This document shows positions 1-8,337 of a stretch of 64,000 nt of DNA, piece after piece. The stretch covers positions 777,171 through 841,170 of the forward strand of contig NZ_JAPELL010000001.1 in the NCBI RefSeq assembly GCF_026094475.1. The letters run 5' to 3'. Below the pieces are notes generated by a model, which had not been told where the DNA came from, did no database searches, and saw nothing but the letters and a program-made list of their open reading frames with translations. This DNA is from Homoserinimonas sedimenticola. Lineage in GTDB: Bacteria > Actinomycetota > Actinomycetes > Actinomycetales > Microbacteriaceae. Numbering within the stretch: the first letter of the stretch is position 1; each line of letters opens with the position of its first letter. Made by a program: the position numbers and the translations under genes.

Positions 1-100
1 ACCACGCAGCATCCGGAAGCTGCTCGAGAAGGGCCACGAAATCGTCGATCGTGCGCCGAGCCACAGCGACATAGCCGGCGAGGCGCTGCTGGTCCCTCAT
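1..100 (-). CDS. N-terminal fragment of a hypothetical protein, possibly DinB/maleylpyruvate-isomerase-N-like (cut by window edge)
   Basis: Only the first 33 residues are in the window, beginning MRDQQRLAGYVAVARRTI; the rest lies beyond the left edge. The start is an ATG whose complement occupies 98-100. The stretch is a helical N-terminus ending in an acidic-hydrophobic run LLEQLPDAAW. That pattern resembles the first helix of the DinB / mycothiol-dependent maleylpyruvate isomerase N-terminal superfamily common in actinobacteria, but 33 residues cannot settle it. It lies 35 bp downstream of the ffh stop on the same strand, so it could be cotranscribed with ffh. The open frame is sure; the family is a guess. 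Confidence 0.45.
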   Translation of the reverse strand, partial: MRDQQRLAGYVAVARRTIDDFVALLEQLPDAAW

Positions 101-135
101 GACCACACCCTATCCGCGGGGCGCCGGCGAGGGCG

Positions 136-1701
136 TCAGCGACCGCCGAGCATCTTCTGGAGCGCAGCGAGCTCCTCCTCGCTCGGGGTGCCGTCGCCCT
201 TGGCGCCGCCGAGACCGAAGCCCGAGCCGGTCGGCGCGCTGGGGGCCGCCTTGCCGGCCGCGAGGGCCTTCTCCTCAGCCGCGCGCTTCGCGGGGTTTCC
301 CGAACGGGACTTCTTCTGCGGGGCCTTGCCCTTCTTGCGGCCGCCGTGCCCGCCGCCGCCCGGGATGGGACCCATGCCGGGGATCTGGGGCATGCCGCCC
401 TTCGCGACGGTCTTCATCATCTTGGCCGCCTGCTCGAAGCGCTGGATGAGTCCGTTGACCTCGGTGACGGTCGTGCCCGAGCCGCGCGCGATGCGCAGCC
501 GGCGAGACCCGTTGAGGAGCTTCGGGTTGCGACGCTCCGCCGGCGTCATCGACTGGATGATCGCCTCGGTGCGGGTCAGCTCCGACTCGTCGAAGTTCTC
601 GAGCTGCTCGCGCATGCCGCGCGCGCCGGGGAGCATTCCCATGAGCCCCTTGAGGGAGCCCATCTTCTTGAGCTGCTGCATCTGAGCGAGGAAGTCCTCG
701 AGCGTGAAGCTGTCGGTCGCGAACTTCTCCGCGACCTTCTTCGCCTCCTCCTCGTCGAAGTTCTTCTGCGCCTGCTCGATGAGGGTCAGGATGTCGCCGA
801 GGTCGAGGATGCGGCTCGCCATGCGCTCGGGGTGGAAGGGCTCGAACTCGTCGAGGCGCTCACCCGTGCTCGCGAAGATGATGGGACGCCCGGTCACCGA
901 GGCGACGGAGAGCGCCGCGCCACCGCGGGTGTCGCCGTCGAGCTTCGTGAGCACGACGCCCGTGAAGTCCACGCCCTCCTGGAAGGCCTTCGCCGTCGCG
1001 ACGGCGTCCTGGCCGATCATGGCGTCGATGACGAAGAGCACCTCGTCGGGGTCGACCGCCTTGCGGATGTCCGCGGCCTGCTTCATCATCTCGGCGTCGA
1101 CGCCGAGGCGGCCGGCCGTGTCGACGATGACGACGTCGTGGACCTTGTCGTTGGCGTACTTGATGGCATCCTTGGCGACCTTGACGGGATTTCCGACGCC
1201 GTTGCCGGGCTCGGGCGCGAAGACCTGCACGCCCGCCTGCTCGCCCACGACCTGCAGCTGTGTCACGGCGTTGGGGCGCTGGAGGTCCGCGGCCACGAGG
1301 AGGGGAGTGTGGCCCTCTCCCCCGAGCCACTTCGCGAGCTTGCCCGCGAGGGTCGTCTTGCCGGCACCCTGCAGGCCCGCGAGCATGATGACGGTTGGAC
1401 CCGTCTTGGCGAACTGCAGTCGGCGCTGCTCGCCGCCCAGGATGCCGATGAGCTCGTCGTTGACGATCTTGACGACCTGCTGCGCGGGGTTGAGCGCCTT
1501 GTTGACCTCGTCGCCGAGGGCGCGCTCGCGCACGGCGGCCGTGAACTGCTTGACGACGTCGAGCGCGACATCCGCCTCGAGCAGGGCGCGACGGATCTCG
1601 CGGACGGTGCCGTCGACATCCGCTGGACTGAGCTTGCCCTTGTTGCGGAGGTTCTTGAAGGTGTCCGCGAGGCGGTCGGTGAGGTTTCCAAAAGTGGCCA
1701 T
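136..1701 (-). CDS. ffh: Signal recognition particle GTPase Ffh
   Basis: 521 aa, the GTPase of the SRP, which binds signal sequences and 4.5S RNA and docks ribosomes on FtsY for cotranslational membrane insertion. Helical N domain about 1-95; G domain with P-loop GLQGAGKTT (109-117), DTAGRL (194-199) and TKLDGD (252-257); methionine-rich M domain about 325-455; then a Gly/Lys-rich tail of about 65 residues, typical of actinobacterial Ffh. The frame is open 33 codons further upstream, but MATFGNL at 1701 is the conserved N-terminus. No Shine-Dalgarno precedes it; a TAAACT hexamer lies 10 bases upstream, so the leader is only about 4 nt. The divergent neighbour starts 23 bp away. Confidence 0.97.
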   Translation of the reverse strand: MATFGNLTDRLADTFKNLRNKGKLSPADVDGTVREIRRALLEADVALDVVKQFTAAVRERALGDEVNKALNPAQQVVKIVNDELIGILGGEQRRLQFAKTGPTVIMLAGLQGAGKTTLAGKLAKWLGGEGHTPLLVAADLQRPNAVTQLQVVGEQAGVQVFAPEPGNGVGNPVKVAKDAIKYANDKVHDVVIVDTAGRLGVDAEMMKQAADIRKAVDPDEVLFVIDAMIGQDAVATAKAFQEGVDFTGVVLTKLDGDTRGGAALSVASVTGRPIIFASTGERLDEFEPFHPERMASRILDLGDILTLIEQAQKNFDEEEAKKVAEKFATDSFTLEDFLAQMQQLKKMGSLKGLMGMLPGARGMREQLENFDESELTRTEAIIQSMTPAERRNPKLLNGSRRLRIARGSGTTVTEVNGLIQRFEQAAKMMKTVAKGGMPQIPGMGPIPGGGGHGGRKKGKAPQKKSRSGNPAKRAAEEKALAAGKAAPSAPTGSGFGLGGAKGDGTPSEEELAALQKMLGGR

Positions 1702-1710
1702 GGTGCCGAC

Positions 1711-1717
1711 TAGTTTA
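1711..1717. promoter_or_regulatory. Overlapping divergent -10 elements for ffh and the gamma-CA gene
   Basis: Only 22 bp separate the two start codons. On the plus strand TAGTTT (1711-1716) ends 7 bases before the ATG at 1724. On the minus strand TAAACT (1717-1712) ends 10 bases before the ATG at 1701. Both fit TANNNT and share five positions, so the two promoters overlap almost completely. There is no room for a ribosome binding site on the plus side; leaderless translation is inferred. Confidence 0.5.
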
Positions 1718-1723
1718 ACTGCC

Positions 1724-2254
1724 ATGACACCATCGCCGCTGATCGTCACCATCGAGGGCAACAGCCCCGTCGTCGCCGAGACCGCGTGGGTCGCCCCCAA
1801 CGCGACGCTCGTGGGCAGGGTGACGCTCCACGAGCAGTCGAGCGTGTACTACGGCACGGTGCTGCGGGCCGATGTCGACAGCATCACCGTCGGTGCGCGC
1901 AGCAACCTGCAGGACAACGTGACGGTGCACTGCGACGCCGGGGTGCCCGCGACGATCGGCGAGGGCGTGAGCGTCGGCCACGCCGCCATGCTGCACGGCT
2001 GCACGATCGAGGACGAGTGCCTCATCGGCATGAGCGCGACGGTCTTGAACGGGGCCGTCATCGGGGCGGGGTCGCTCGTCGCGGCAGGCGCCGTCGTACT
2101 GGAGGGCACAGTCATCCCTCCGGGATCCCTCGTGGCGGGCGTGCCTGCGAAGGTACGACGCGCGCTCACGGAGGAGGAGCGCGCGGGGCTCCGCGAGAAC
2201 GGCGTCCGCTACCTCGGCTACACCGATCTCCATCGAGAGGCGCTGAGCGACTGA
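1724..2254 (+). CDS. Gamma carbonic anhydrase family / hexapeptide-repeat protein
   Basis: 176 aa left-handed beta-helix protein with hexapeptide repeats over about 25-150. Three histidines sit where the gamma-class trimer binds its metal: H69 (NVTVH), H86 and H91 (VGHAAMLHG). Most actinobacterial members of this YrdA/CaiE-like family are of unproven activity; some have CO2 hydratase activity and others act as acetyltransferase-like scaffolds. The start at 1724 is taken because TAGTTT lies 7 bases before the ATG and the frame before it is antisense to ffh. It ends 51 bp before lipB. Confidence 0.85.
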   Translation: MTPSPLIVTIEGNSPVVAETAWVAPNATLVGRVTLHEQSSVYYGTVLRADVDSITVGARSNLQDNVTVHCDAGVPATIGEGVSVGHAAMLHGCTIEDECLIGMSATVLNGAVIGAGSLVAAGAVVLEGTVIPPGSLVAGVPAKVRRALTEEERAGLRENGVRYLGYTDLHREALSD

Positions 2255-2269
2255 CGCGCCGCCACGCTT

Positions 2270-2299
2270 ATTTGGACTGAGTCCAATTAACGCTACGCT
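2270..2299 (+). promoter_or_regulatory. lipB promoter with a palindromic operator over the -35 region
   Basis: A perfect 7-1-7 palindrome TTGGACTGAGTCCAA (2272-2286) lies inside a 23 bp near-palindrome. Its left arm starts with a plausible -35 TTGGAC (2272-2277), followed after 16 bp by TACGCT (2294-2299), then 6 bases and the lipB ATG at 2306. The geometry is that of a leaderless promoter with a TetR- or MarR-type repressor site covering the -35. The regulator is not in the window. The palindrome is seen; the repression is inferred. Confidence 0.6.
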
Positions 2300-2305
2300 C
2301 GGCGA

Positions 2306-2941
2306 ATGGTGGACATCATCCGGGTTGGTCTCGCGCCCCGCTTCGTTCCCTACTCCGAGGGCTGGGAGCTGCAACGACGCATCCATCGCGAGGTCGTGGA
2401 CGGCCGCTCCCCCGACACGCTCCTGCTGCTGGAGCACGAGCCCGTCTTCACCGCCGGCACACGCACGGTCGAGAGCGAACGCCCCGTCGACGGTACGCCC
2501 GTCATCGATGTCGACCGGGGCGGCAAGATCACCTGGCACGGCCCCGGCCAACTCATCGGCTACCCCATCCTCCGCCTCCCCCAGCCTCTCGACGGGGTGG
2601 CGTACGTGCGTCGGCTCGAGGGCGTGCTGACGGGGGTGCTCAGTCCGTTCGGCATTGCGGGCAGGAGCATCCGTGGCCGCACCGGCGTCTGGGTTGACAC
2701 CGTATCGGGACCCGCGAAGGTCGCGGCGATCGGAGTGCGGGTCGCCGAGGGCGTGAGCATGCACGGCTTTGCGCTCAACTGCAGCAACAGCCTCGAGCCC
2801 TACCGCCGCATCGTGCCCTGTGGAATCCGCGACGCCGGGGTGACGAGCGTCAGCGAGCTGCTCGGGCGCACGGTCACGCCGGCCGAGGTGGTCGAGCAGG
2901 TCGCCACGGCCTTCGCGGCCGAGCTGGAGGCGGCGGCGTGA
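2306..2941 (+). CDS. lipB: Lipoyl(octanoyl) transferase LipB
   Basis: 211 aa. Transfers octanoate from acyl carrier protein to a lipoyl-domain lysine of 2-oxoacid dehydrogenases or GcvH, the first step of lipoate assembly. The family hallmarks are present: [15 protein letters not shown] near 40-55, [16 protein letters not shown] near 72-87, [10 protein letters not shown] carrying the catalytic lysine, and the PCGI motif with the catalytic cysteine near 172. The next gene, lipA, overlaps by 4 bp (GTGA), so the two are translationally coupled. It is apparently leaderless, from TACGCT six bases upstream, under a palindromic operator. Confidence 0.97.
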   Translation: MVDIIRVGLAPRFVPYSEGWELQRRIHREVVDGRSPDTLLLLEHEPVFTAGTRTVESERPVDGTPVIDVDRGGKITWHGPGQLIGYPILRLPQPLDGVAYVRRLEGVLTGVLSPFGIAGRSIRGRTGVWVDTVSGPAKVAAIGVRVAEGVSMHGFALNCSNSLEPYRRIVPCGIRDAGVTSVSELLGRTVTPAEVVEQVATAFAAELEAAA

Positions 2942-3969
2942 GTGGCTGCGGTTCGTCGAATGGGTCTGTCGTCGCGGCATCCGGGCCCGCCCAGGCCCCC
3001 GGTGGTCGACGGATGCTGCGCCTCGAGATCCGGAATGCGGAGACGCCGATCGAGCGCAAGCCCGAGTGGATCAAGACCCGCGCCCGCATGGGACCCGAGT
3101 ACTCCGCGCTGCAGGCGCTCGTGCGGGACGAGAAGCTCCACACCGTGTGCCAGGAGGCCGGCTGCCCCAACATCTACGAGTGCTGGGAGGATCGCGAGGC
3201 GACCTTCCTCATCGGGGGCTCGCAGTGCACGCGGCGCTGCGACTTCTGCCAGATCGACACCGGCAAGCCTGCCGACTATGACCGCGACGAGCCTCGCCGT
3301 GTCGCCGAGTCGGTCGCCAGCATGCGGCTGCGCTACGCGACAGTGACGGGGGTGGCGCGAGATGACCTGCCCGACGAGGGCGCGTGGCTGCACGCCGAGA
3401 CCGTCCGGGCCATCCACGAGCGCACGCCGGGCACGGGCGTCGAGATACTCGCGACCGACTTCTCTGGTGACCCCGGGCTCCTCGGGGAGGTGTTCTCGGC
3501 GCGGCCGGAGGTCTTCGCGCACAATGTCGAGACGGTCCCCCGGCTCTTCAAGCGCATCCGCCCCGCCTTCCGCTACGAGCGCTCACTCGGAGTCCTGACG
3601 CACGCGCGCAACGCGGGTCTCGTCACGAAGTCGAATCTCATCCTCGGTATGGGCGAGGAGCGCCACGAGATCTCGCAGGCGCTGCGGGACCTCCGCGAGG
3701 CCGGCACCGACATCATCACGCTCACGCAATACCTCCGCCCCTCGCCGCGGCACCTTCCCGTCGCGCGCTGGGTGCGGCCCGAGGAGTTCGTGGAGCTGCG
3801 CGAGGAGGCCGAGTCGCTCGGCTTTTCGGGCGTGCTCGCCGGTCCGCTCGTGCGCTCCTCCTACCGAGCAGGGCGGCTCTGGGCGCAGGTCATGCTCGCG
3901 CAGGGCCGCGCGATCCCGCCCGAGTTGGAGCACCTGGCAGAGAAGGGTTTCGCGCAGGCGGCAGGCTAG
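2938..3969 (+). CDS. lipA: Lipoyl synthase LipA
   Basis: 343 aa radical-SAM enzyme that inserts two sulfurs into the octanoyl chain placed by LipB. The auxiliary 4Fe-4S cluster ligands C71, C76 and C82 ([12 protein letters not shown]) and the radical-SAM motif C97xxxC101xxC104 (CTRRCDFC) are intact, and RSSYRAG near 310 carries the C-terminal serine ligand. The GTG at 2938 overlaps the lipB stop as GTGA and gives a short disordered leader before GRRMLRLE; an ATG at 3013 is an alternative. It converges on ftsY with only 6 bp between stops and no visible terminator. Confidence 0.97.
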   Translation: MSGCGSSNGSVVAASGPAQAPGGRRMLRLEIRNAETPIERKPEWIKTRARMGPEYSALQALVRDEKLHTVCQEAGCPNIYECWEDREATFLIGGSQCTRRCDFCQIDTGKPADYDRDEPRRVAESVASMRLRYATVTGVARDDLPDEGAWLHAETVRAIHERTPGTGVEILATDFSGDPGLLGEVFSARPEVFAHNVETVPRLFKRIRPAFRYERSLGVLTHARNAGLVTKSNLILGMGEERHEISQALRDLREAGTDIITLTQYLRPSPRHLPVARWVRPEEFVELREEAESLGFSGVLAGPLVRSSYRAGRLWAQVMLAQGRAIPPELEHLAEKGFAQAAG

Positions 3970-3975
3970 GCTCGC

Positions 3976-4851
3976 TCAGCCGACGAGGTTCTGCACGAAT
4001 ACGTGCGGCGTGAAGCCCGTGAGGTCGCCGATCTTCTCGCCCTGGCCGATGAGCTTGATGGGGATGCCCGTGCGCTCCTGCACCGCGAGCACGAAGCCGC
4101 CCTTGGCGGAGCCGTCGAGCTTCGTGATGACGAGCCCCGTCACGCCCGCGTGCTGGATGAAGGCCTCCGCCTGTGCGACGCCGTTCTGACCGGTCGTCGC
4201 GTCGAGCACGAGCAGCACCTCGGCGATCTCCGTCTGCTTCTCGATGACGCGCCGGATCTTGGCCAGCTCATCCATGAGCCCGCTCTTCGTCTGCAGACGA
4301 CCAGCTGTGTCGATGATCGCGATCTCGATGCCCTCCCGCATGGCCTTCTCGACCGTCTGGAAGGCGACGGATGCCGGGTCCTGCCCCTGCTGCTGCGGCC
4401 GCACGATCTGGGCGCCGCCGCGCTCCGCCCACGTGGCGAGCTGCTCGACCGCAGCCGCGCGGAAGGTGTCCGCCGCACCCACGACGACGCTGCGCCCGTA
4501 GTTGCCGAGGAACTTCGCGAACTTGCCGATCGTCGTCGTCTTGCCGACGCCGTTGACGCCCACGACCAGCACGACCGCGGGGCGCGCCGTGAGGGTGAGC
4601 GTGGGGTCGAGCTTGGCGAAGCGTTCCTCGAGGTTCTCCCGCAGCATCCGCTTGAGGTCCGTCGGGTCTGTCGTGTTGTAGCGCCGCACCTGCTCGCGCA
4701 GCTGCTCGATGACGGCATCCGTGATGTCGGGGCCGAAGTCGGCCGTGATGAGCGCCGTCTCGAGGTCGTCCCAGGTGTCCTCATCGATCGTCGGCTTCGC
4801 GAACATGCCGCGGAGGGCGCCGGAGAGAGACCAGGGGGTGCGTTCAGCCAT
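3976..4851 (-). CDS. ftsY: SRP receptor GTPase FtsY
   Basis: 291 aa, the membrane-associated partner of Ffh. N domain about 1-80, then P-loop GVNGVGKTTT, DTAGRLQTKSGL, TKLDGSAKGG and the closing GEKIGDLTGF. The long acidic A domain of E. coli FtsY is absent, as is usual in many actinobacteria. The open frame extends about 104 codons upstream, but MAERTPW at 4851 is chosen because TACGCT lies exactly six bases before the ATG and the extension has no family likeness. Its strand and identity match the conserved smc-ftsY-ffh series, here separated by inserted genes. Confidence 0.96.
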   Translation of the reverse strand: MAERTPWSLSGALRGMFAKPTIDEDTWDDLETALITADFGPDITDAVIEQLREQVRRYNTTDPTDLKRMLRENLEERFAKLDPTLTLTARPAVVLVVGVNGVGKTTTIGKFAKFLGNYGRSVVVGAADTFRAAAVEQLATWAERGGAQIVRPQQQGQDPASVAFQTVEKAMREGIEIAIIDTAGRLQTKSGLMDELAKIRRVIEKQTEIAEVLLVLDATTGQNGVAQAEAFIQHAGVTGLVITKLDGSAKGGFVLAVQERTGIPIKLIGQGEKIGDLTGFTPHVFVQNLVG

Positions 4852-4857
4852 GCCTCC

Positions 4858-4863
4858 AGCGTA
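4858..4863 (-). promoter_or_regulatory. Leaderless-type -10 (TACGCT) of ftsY
   Basis: TACGCT on the minus strand, then GGAGGC and the ATG at 4851, so transcription would begin at the A of the start codon. The GGAGG is too close to the ATG to serve as an ordinary Shine-Dalgarno. Confidence 0.55.
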
Positions 4864-4951
4864 GGCCAGCACCCGGCAAGCCTCAGCGACCACGCAGGGA
4901 GCCGTGGTTACGTCACCAGCGACAGCAGCCACATCAAGGAAGGGACGACCC

Positions 4952-5941
4952 GTGACCGTGATCGGCTGGCACGCCTCGCACGAGCAGCTCCACCCGAAGG
5001 ACCTCCTCACCTCCCTGCAGCACGCGGAACAGGCGGGGTTCACCGCCGCGATGTGCAGCGACCACTTCGCTCCGTGGAGCGAGCGGCAGGGGCATTCGGG
5101 GTTCGCGTGGTCATGGCTCGGCGCCGCACTGCAGGCGACCGAGCTGCCCGTCGGGGTCGTCAACGCCCCAGGGCAGCGCTACCACCCCGCGATCATCGCG
5201 CAGGCGGCGGCGACGCTCGAGGCGATGTTCCCCGGGCGCTTCTGGGCCGCACTCGGCAGCGGTGAGGCCATGAACGAGCACATCACGGGCGACGCGTGGC
5301 CGCGCAAGGAGCACCGCAACGAGCGGCTGCTCGAGAGCGTCACGGTCATGCGCTCCCTGCTCGCGGGGCACGAGGTCAGTCACGAGGGCCACGTGACGGT
5401 CGATCGCGCGCGGCTGTGGACGAGACCGGATGCCCCGCCACCCCTCCTCGCCGCTGCGGTCTCTGCAGAGACGGCTGCGTGGGCGGCAGAGTGGGCCGAC
5501 GGCCTCGCGACCGTCAACCAGTCACCTGATGCGCTGCGGAACGTCGTCGACGCCTACCGCTCCGCCGGCGGGCGCGGCGCCCTCGTGTTGCAGGTGCATG
5601 TGAGCTACGCGGCGAGCGACGAGGAGGCCCTCGCGATCGCCCACGACCAGTGGCGCACCAACGTCTTCTCCCCTCCGCTGTGCTGGGATCTCGACAGCGC
5701 CGAGTCCTTCGACATCGCGGCCTCGCACGTCGAGCCGGAGGACCTGCGCGGCTCCGTGATCGTGTCGTCCGCGACATCCGAGCATGCCGACAGGCTCGCC
5801 GAACTCATCGACATCGGCTTCGACGAGGTCTACCTGCACCATGTCGGCCGAGAGCAGCGCGAGTTCATCGACGCCTTCGGCGAGCGCGTGCTGCCGCAGC
5901 TCTCCGTCACCTCGAAGCTGTCGGGGGGTGCCGCCGCGTGA
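4952..5941 (+). CDS. LLM-class flavin oxidoreductase, TIGR03885-like
   Basis: 329 aa luciferase-like TIM barrel beginning MTVIGWHASHEQ, the characteristic N-terminus of the TIGR03885 group (predicted FMN- rather than F420-dependent). Other matching stretches are SDHFAPWSERQGHSGFAW, the region AAALGSGEAMNEHI and, near the C-terminus, FDEVYLHHVGREQ. The frame is open to 4904, but the GTG at 4952 is preferred: AAGGAAGGGA ends about seven bases before it and the family begins there. Its stop overlaps the GH13 start as GTGA. The substrate is unknown; close coupling to an alpha-glucan enzyme is the main clue. Confidence 0.85.
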   Translation: MTVIGWHASHEQLHPKDLLTSLQHAEQAGFTAAMCSDHFAPWSERQGHSGFAWSWLGAALQATELPVGVVNAPGQRYHPAIIAQAAATLEAMFPGRFWAALGSGEAMNEHITGDAWPRKEHRNERLLESVTVMRSLLAGHEVSHEGHVTVDRARLWTRPDAPPPLLAAAVSAETAAWAAEWADGLATVNQSPDALRNVVDAYRSAGGRGALVLQVHVSYAASDEEALAIAHDQWRTNVFSPPLCWDLDSAESFDIAASHVEPEDLRGSVIVSSATSEHADRLAELIDIGFDEVYLHHVGREQREFIDAFGERVLPQLSVTSKLSGGAAA

Positions 5942-7605
5942 GGATCACCGACACGAGCGACCTGTGGTGGAAGAACGCCGTCATCTACTGCCTCGACGTC
6001 GAGACCTTCATGGACTGGAACGGCGACGGCCAGGGCGACTTCGACGGCCTCGCCCACCGCCTCGACTACCTCGCCGAACTCGGGGTCACCTGCCTGTGGC
6101 TCATGCCCTTCTACCCGACACCGGACAAGGACGACGGCTACGACGTCACCGACTTCTACGGGGTCGACAGGCGCTTCGGCAGCCTCGGCGACGTCGTCGA
6201 AGTGATCCGCTCGGCGCGTGACCGCGGCATGCGCGTGATCGCAGACCTCGTCGTCAACCACACGTCGGAGAAGCATCCGTGGTTCATGTCGGCGCGATCG
6301 AGCCGGACCTCCCCGTACCGCGACTACTACGTATGGCGCGATGAGATCCCCGAGGATCCCCGCGAGACCATCTTCCCCGGGCAGGAGGACGGGGTGTGGA
6401 CCCTCGACGAGAAGACGGGCCAGTACTACCTGCACCGCTTCTTCCACCACCAGCCAGACCTCAACGTTGCGAACCCGCGGGTGCGCGAGGAGATCGGCAA
6501 GATCATCGGCTTCTGGCTCGAGCTGGGGCTCTCAGGGTTCCGGGTGGATGCCGTGCCCTTCTTCATCGAACACGACGGCGGGGCGAGCGCCGACTATGAC
6601 GACCCGCACGTATACCTGCGCGAGCTCAGTGAGATGACGAAACGTCGCCGCGGCGACTCGATCCTGCTCGGTGAGGTCAACCTCCCATACAAGGAGCAGG
6701 TGCAGTTCTTCGGCGGCGACGATGGTGACGAGCTCGCGATGCAGTTCGACTTCGAGGCCATGCAGCGCTGCTACCTCTCCTTCGCGAGGGGCGACGCGCG
6801 GCCGCTGGCCAGCACACTCGCCAAGCGGCCTGCGCTCGCGCGGCGCTCGCAGTGGGCCAACTTCCTGCGCAATCACGACGAGCTCACGCTCGACAAACTG
6901 AGCGACTCGGAACGCGAGGAGGTCTTCGCCGCCTTCGGCCCGGAGGAGCGGATGCGCGCCTTCGGCCGCGGGATCACGCGACGCCTGCCCCCCATGCTGG
7001 AAGGCGATCCCCGCCGCATCCGCATGGCCTACAGTCTGCTGTTCTCGATGCCGGGTACACCAGTGCTCTTCTACGGTGAGGAGCTCGGCATGGGCGAGAA
7101 CCTCGAGGCGGAAGGTCGCCACGCCGTGCGCACGCCCATGCAGTGGAACAGCGGAAAGAACGGCGGCTTCTCGACCGCCAGGCGTCGTGCCCTGCCCGGC
7201 CCTGTCACGGAGGGGCCCTACGGTCCCGAGTTCGTCAACGCCGACCAGCAGGTGCGCGACCCCGACTCGCTGCACAACTTCATCCGCCTGCTCACAAGCC
7301 GCTACCGCTCGTCGCCCGAGATCGGCTGGGGCGAACTCACGATCCTGAAGCAACCCCACGATGCGGTGCTCGCCCACCGGATGACCGGCCCTCTCGGGAG
7401 CATGATCGCGCTTCACAACTTCTCGGGCGAGTCCCTCTCGGTCGCCATCGACGTCGAGGGCGGCGATGAGGACACGAACCTCGTCGATCTGTTGCACGAT
7501 GGCAGCACGGAGGTGTCGGCCGAGGGCACGGCGGAGCTTGCGCTCGGTCCGTACGGTTACCGCTGGCTTCGTGTGACCGACCCCGGCTCGCGCCGCATCG
7601 GGTGA
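5938..7605 (+). CDS. GH13 alpha-amylase family protein, trehalose synthase-like
   Basis: 555 aa glycoside hydrolase family 13 enzyme. The four conserved regions are present: DLVVNHTS (103-110), GFRVDAVPF with nucleophile D204, LLGEVN with acid/base E246, and NFLRNHDEL with D314. The N-terminus (WWKNAVIYCLDVETFMDWNG) and length resemble the trehalose synthase / maltose glucosyltransferase subfamily (GH13_16) without a fused maltokinase; plain alpha-glucosidase activity cannot be excluded. The GTG at 5938 overlaps the oxidoreductase stop, so the two proteins are translationally coupled. No other trehalose or glycogen gene lies nearby. Confidence 0.87.
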   Translation: MRITDTSDLWWKNAVIYCLDVETFMDWNGDGQGDFDGLAHRLDYLAELGVTCLWLMPFYPTPDKDDGYDVTDFYGVDRRFGSLGDVVEVIRSARDRGMRVIADLVVNHTSEKHPWFMSARSSRTSPYRDYYVWRDEIPEDPRETIFPGQEDGVWTLDEKTGQYYLHRFFHHQPDLNVANPRVREEIGKIIGFWLELGLSGFRVDAVPFFIEHDGGASADYDDPHVYLRELSEMTKRRRGDSILLGEVNLPYKEQVQFFGGDDGDELAMQFDFEAMQRCYLSFARGDARPLASTLAKRPALARRSQWANFLRNHDELTLDKLSDSEREEVFAAFGPEERMRAFGRGITRRLPPMLEGDPRRIRMAYSLLFSMPGTPVLFYGEELGMGENLEAEGRHAVRTPMQWNSGKNGGFSTARRRALPGPVTEGPYGPEFVNADQQVRDPDSLHNFIRLLTSRYRSSPEIGWGELTILKQPHDAVLAHRMTGPLGSMIALHNFSGESLSVAIDVEGGDEDTNLVDLLHDGSTEVSAEGTAELALGPYGYRWLRVTDPGSRRIG

Positions 7606-7622
7606 CGCTCTCGGCCCGCCCC

Positions 7623-7684
7623 ATCGAGTTGCCCACTTCGCACGCTTCTGGGTCGGGTTCAGCAGCAGAAGTAGGCAATTCGAT
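7623..7684. repeat. Palindromic REP-like element, copy 1
   Basis: ATCGAGTTGCCCACTT (7623-7638) faces AAGTAGGCAATTCGAT (7669-7684); 14 of 16 positions pair. The same arm sequence recurs in an intergenic palindrome at 20315-20372. It lies 17 bp after the GH13 stop and could fold in RNA. Sharing with a second, distant intergenic site argues for a dispersed repeat rather than a gene-specific terminator. Confidence 0.6.
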
Positions 7685-7735
7685 TGCGGGAAGCCGTTCA
7701 GGGAGAATGGATGTCTCCGACACGAGAGTGAGCAC

Positions 7736-8302
7736 ATGACGATCGCCTTCATCCGCCACGGCCAGACCGACTGGAACGCCGAAGGGCGCATGCAGGGAGG
7801 CAGCGACATCCCGCTCAACGATGTGGGGCGCGAACAGGCGCGGGAAGCGGCATCCGTGCTGGTGGATGGCGGCTGGGACGTCATCGTCAGCTCCCCCCTC
7901 TCGCGGGCCCGGGAGACCGCCGCGATCATCGCGGACGGCATCGAACTCGAACTCGGCCGCAGCTACGAGCAGCTCATCGAGCGCAACTACGGCGAGGGTG
8001 AAGGGCTGACGCGCGACGAGATCGAGTCGCGCTGGGGCTCCGTGCAGAAGACCCCCGGCATGGAAACCCTCGACTCGGTCGTCGGCCGGGGCACCGCCGC
8101 CCTGCAGCAGATCTCCGAGGAGTACGCGGGCCGCAACGTCGTGGTCGTGTGCCACGGCACGATCATCCGCTACACCCTCGCGAAGCTGGCGGGGCGACCC
8201 CTCGACCAGATCATGAACGGCTCCATCTCGACGCTCGACTACCGCGACGAGGCGTGGCGCGTACTGAGCGTCAACGGCGTCGAACTCGTCGTCGAGGCCT
8301 GA
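7736..8302 (+). CDS. Histidine phosphatase family protein (phosphoglycerate mutase-like)
   Basis: 188 aa. The RHG motif with the phosphorylated histidine is FIRHGQTDWN (H8), followed by SPLSRARETA, the acidic LIERNYGEGEG loop and the second catalytic histidine in VCHGTIIR. The dPGM/PhoE-like fold removes phosphate from small molecules or sugars; the substrate cannot be read. The ATG at 7736 follows a weak GAGAGTGAG. It converges on the MFS gene (35 bp between stops) and is separated from the GH13 gene by the palindromic repeat, so it probably has its own promoter. Confidence 0.9.
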   Translation: MTIAFIRHGQTDWNAEGRMQGGSDIPLNDVGREQAREAASVLVDGGWDVIVSSPLSRARETAAIIADGIELELGRSYEQLIERNYGEGEGLTRDEIESRWGSVQKTPGMETLDSVVGRGTAALQQISEEYAGRNVVVVCHGTIIRYTLAKLAGRPLDQIMNGSISTLDYRDEAWRVLSVNGVELVVEA

Positions 8303-8337
8303 GCCCGGCCGTCAACGGCGGGGCGCCCCTCGACCCG

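Noticed and set aside
346-1713. Long plus-strand frame opposite ffh
   Set aside because: Mirror of ffh codons; Arg/Leu/Glu/Asp-rich with no motif, while the minus-strand product is a complete Ffh.
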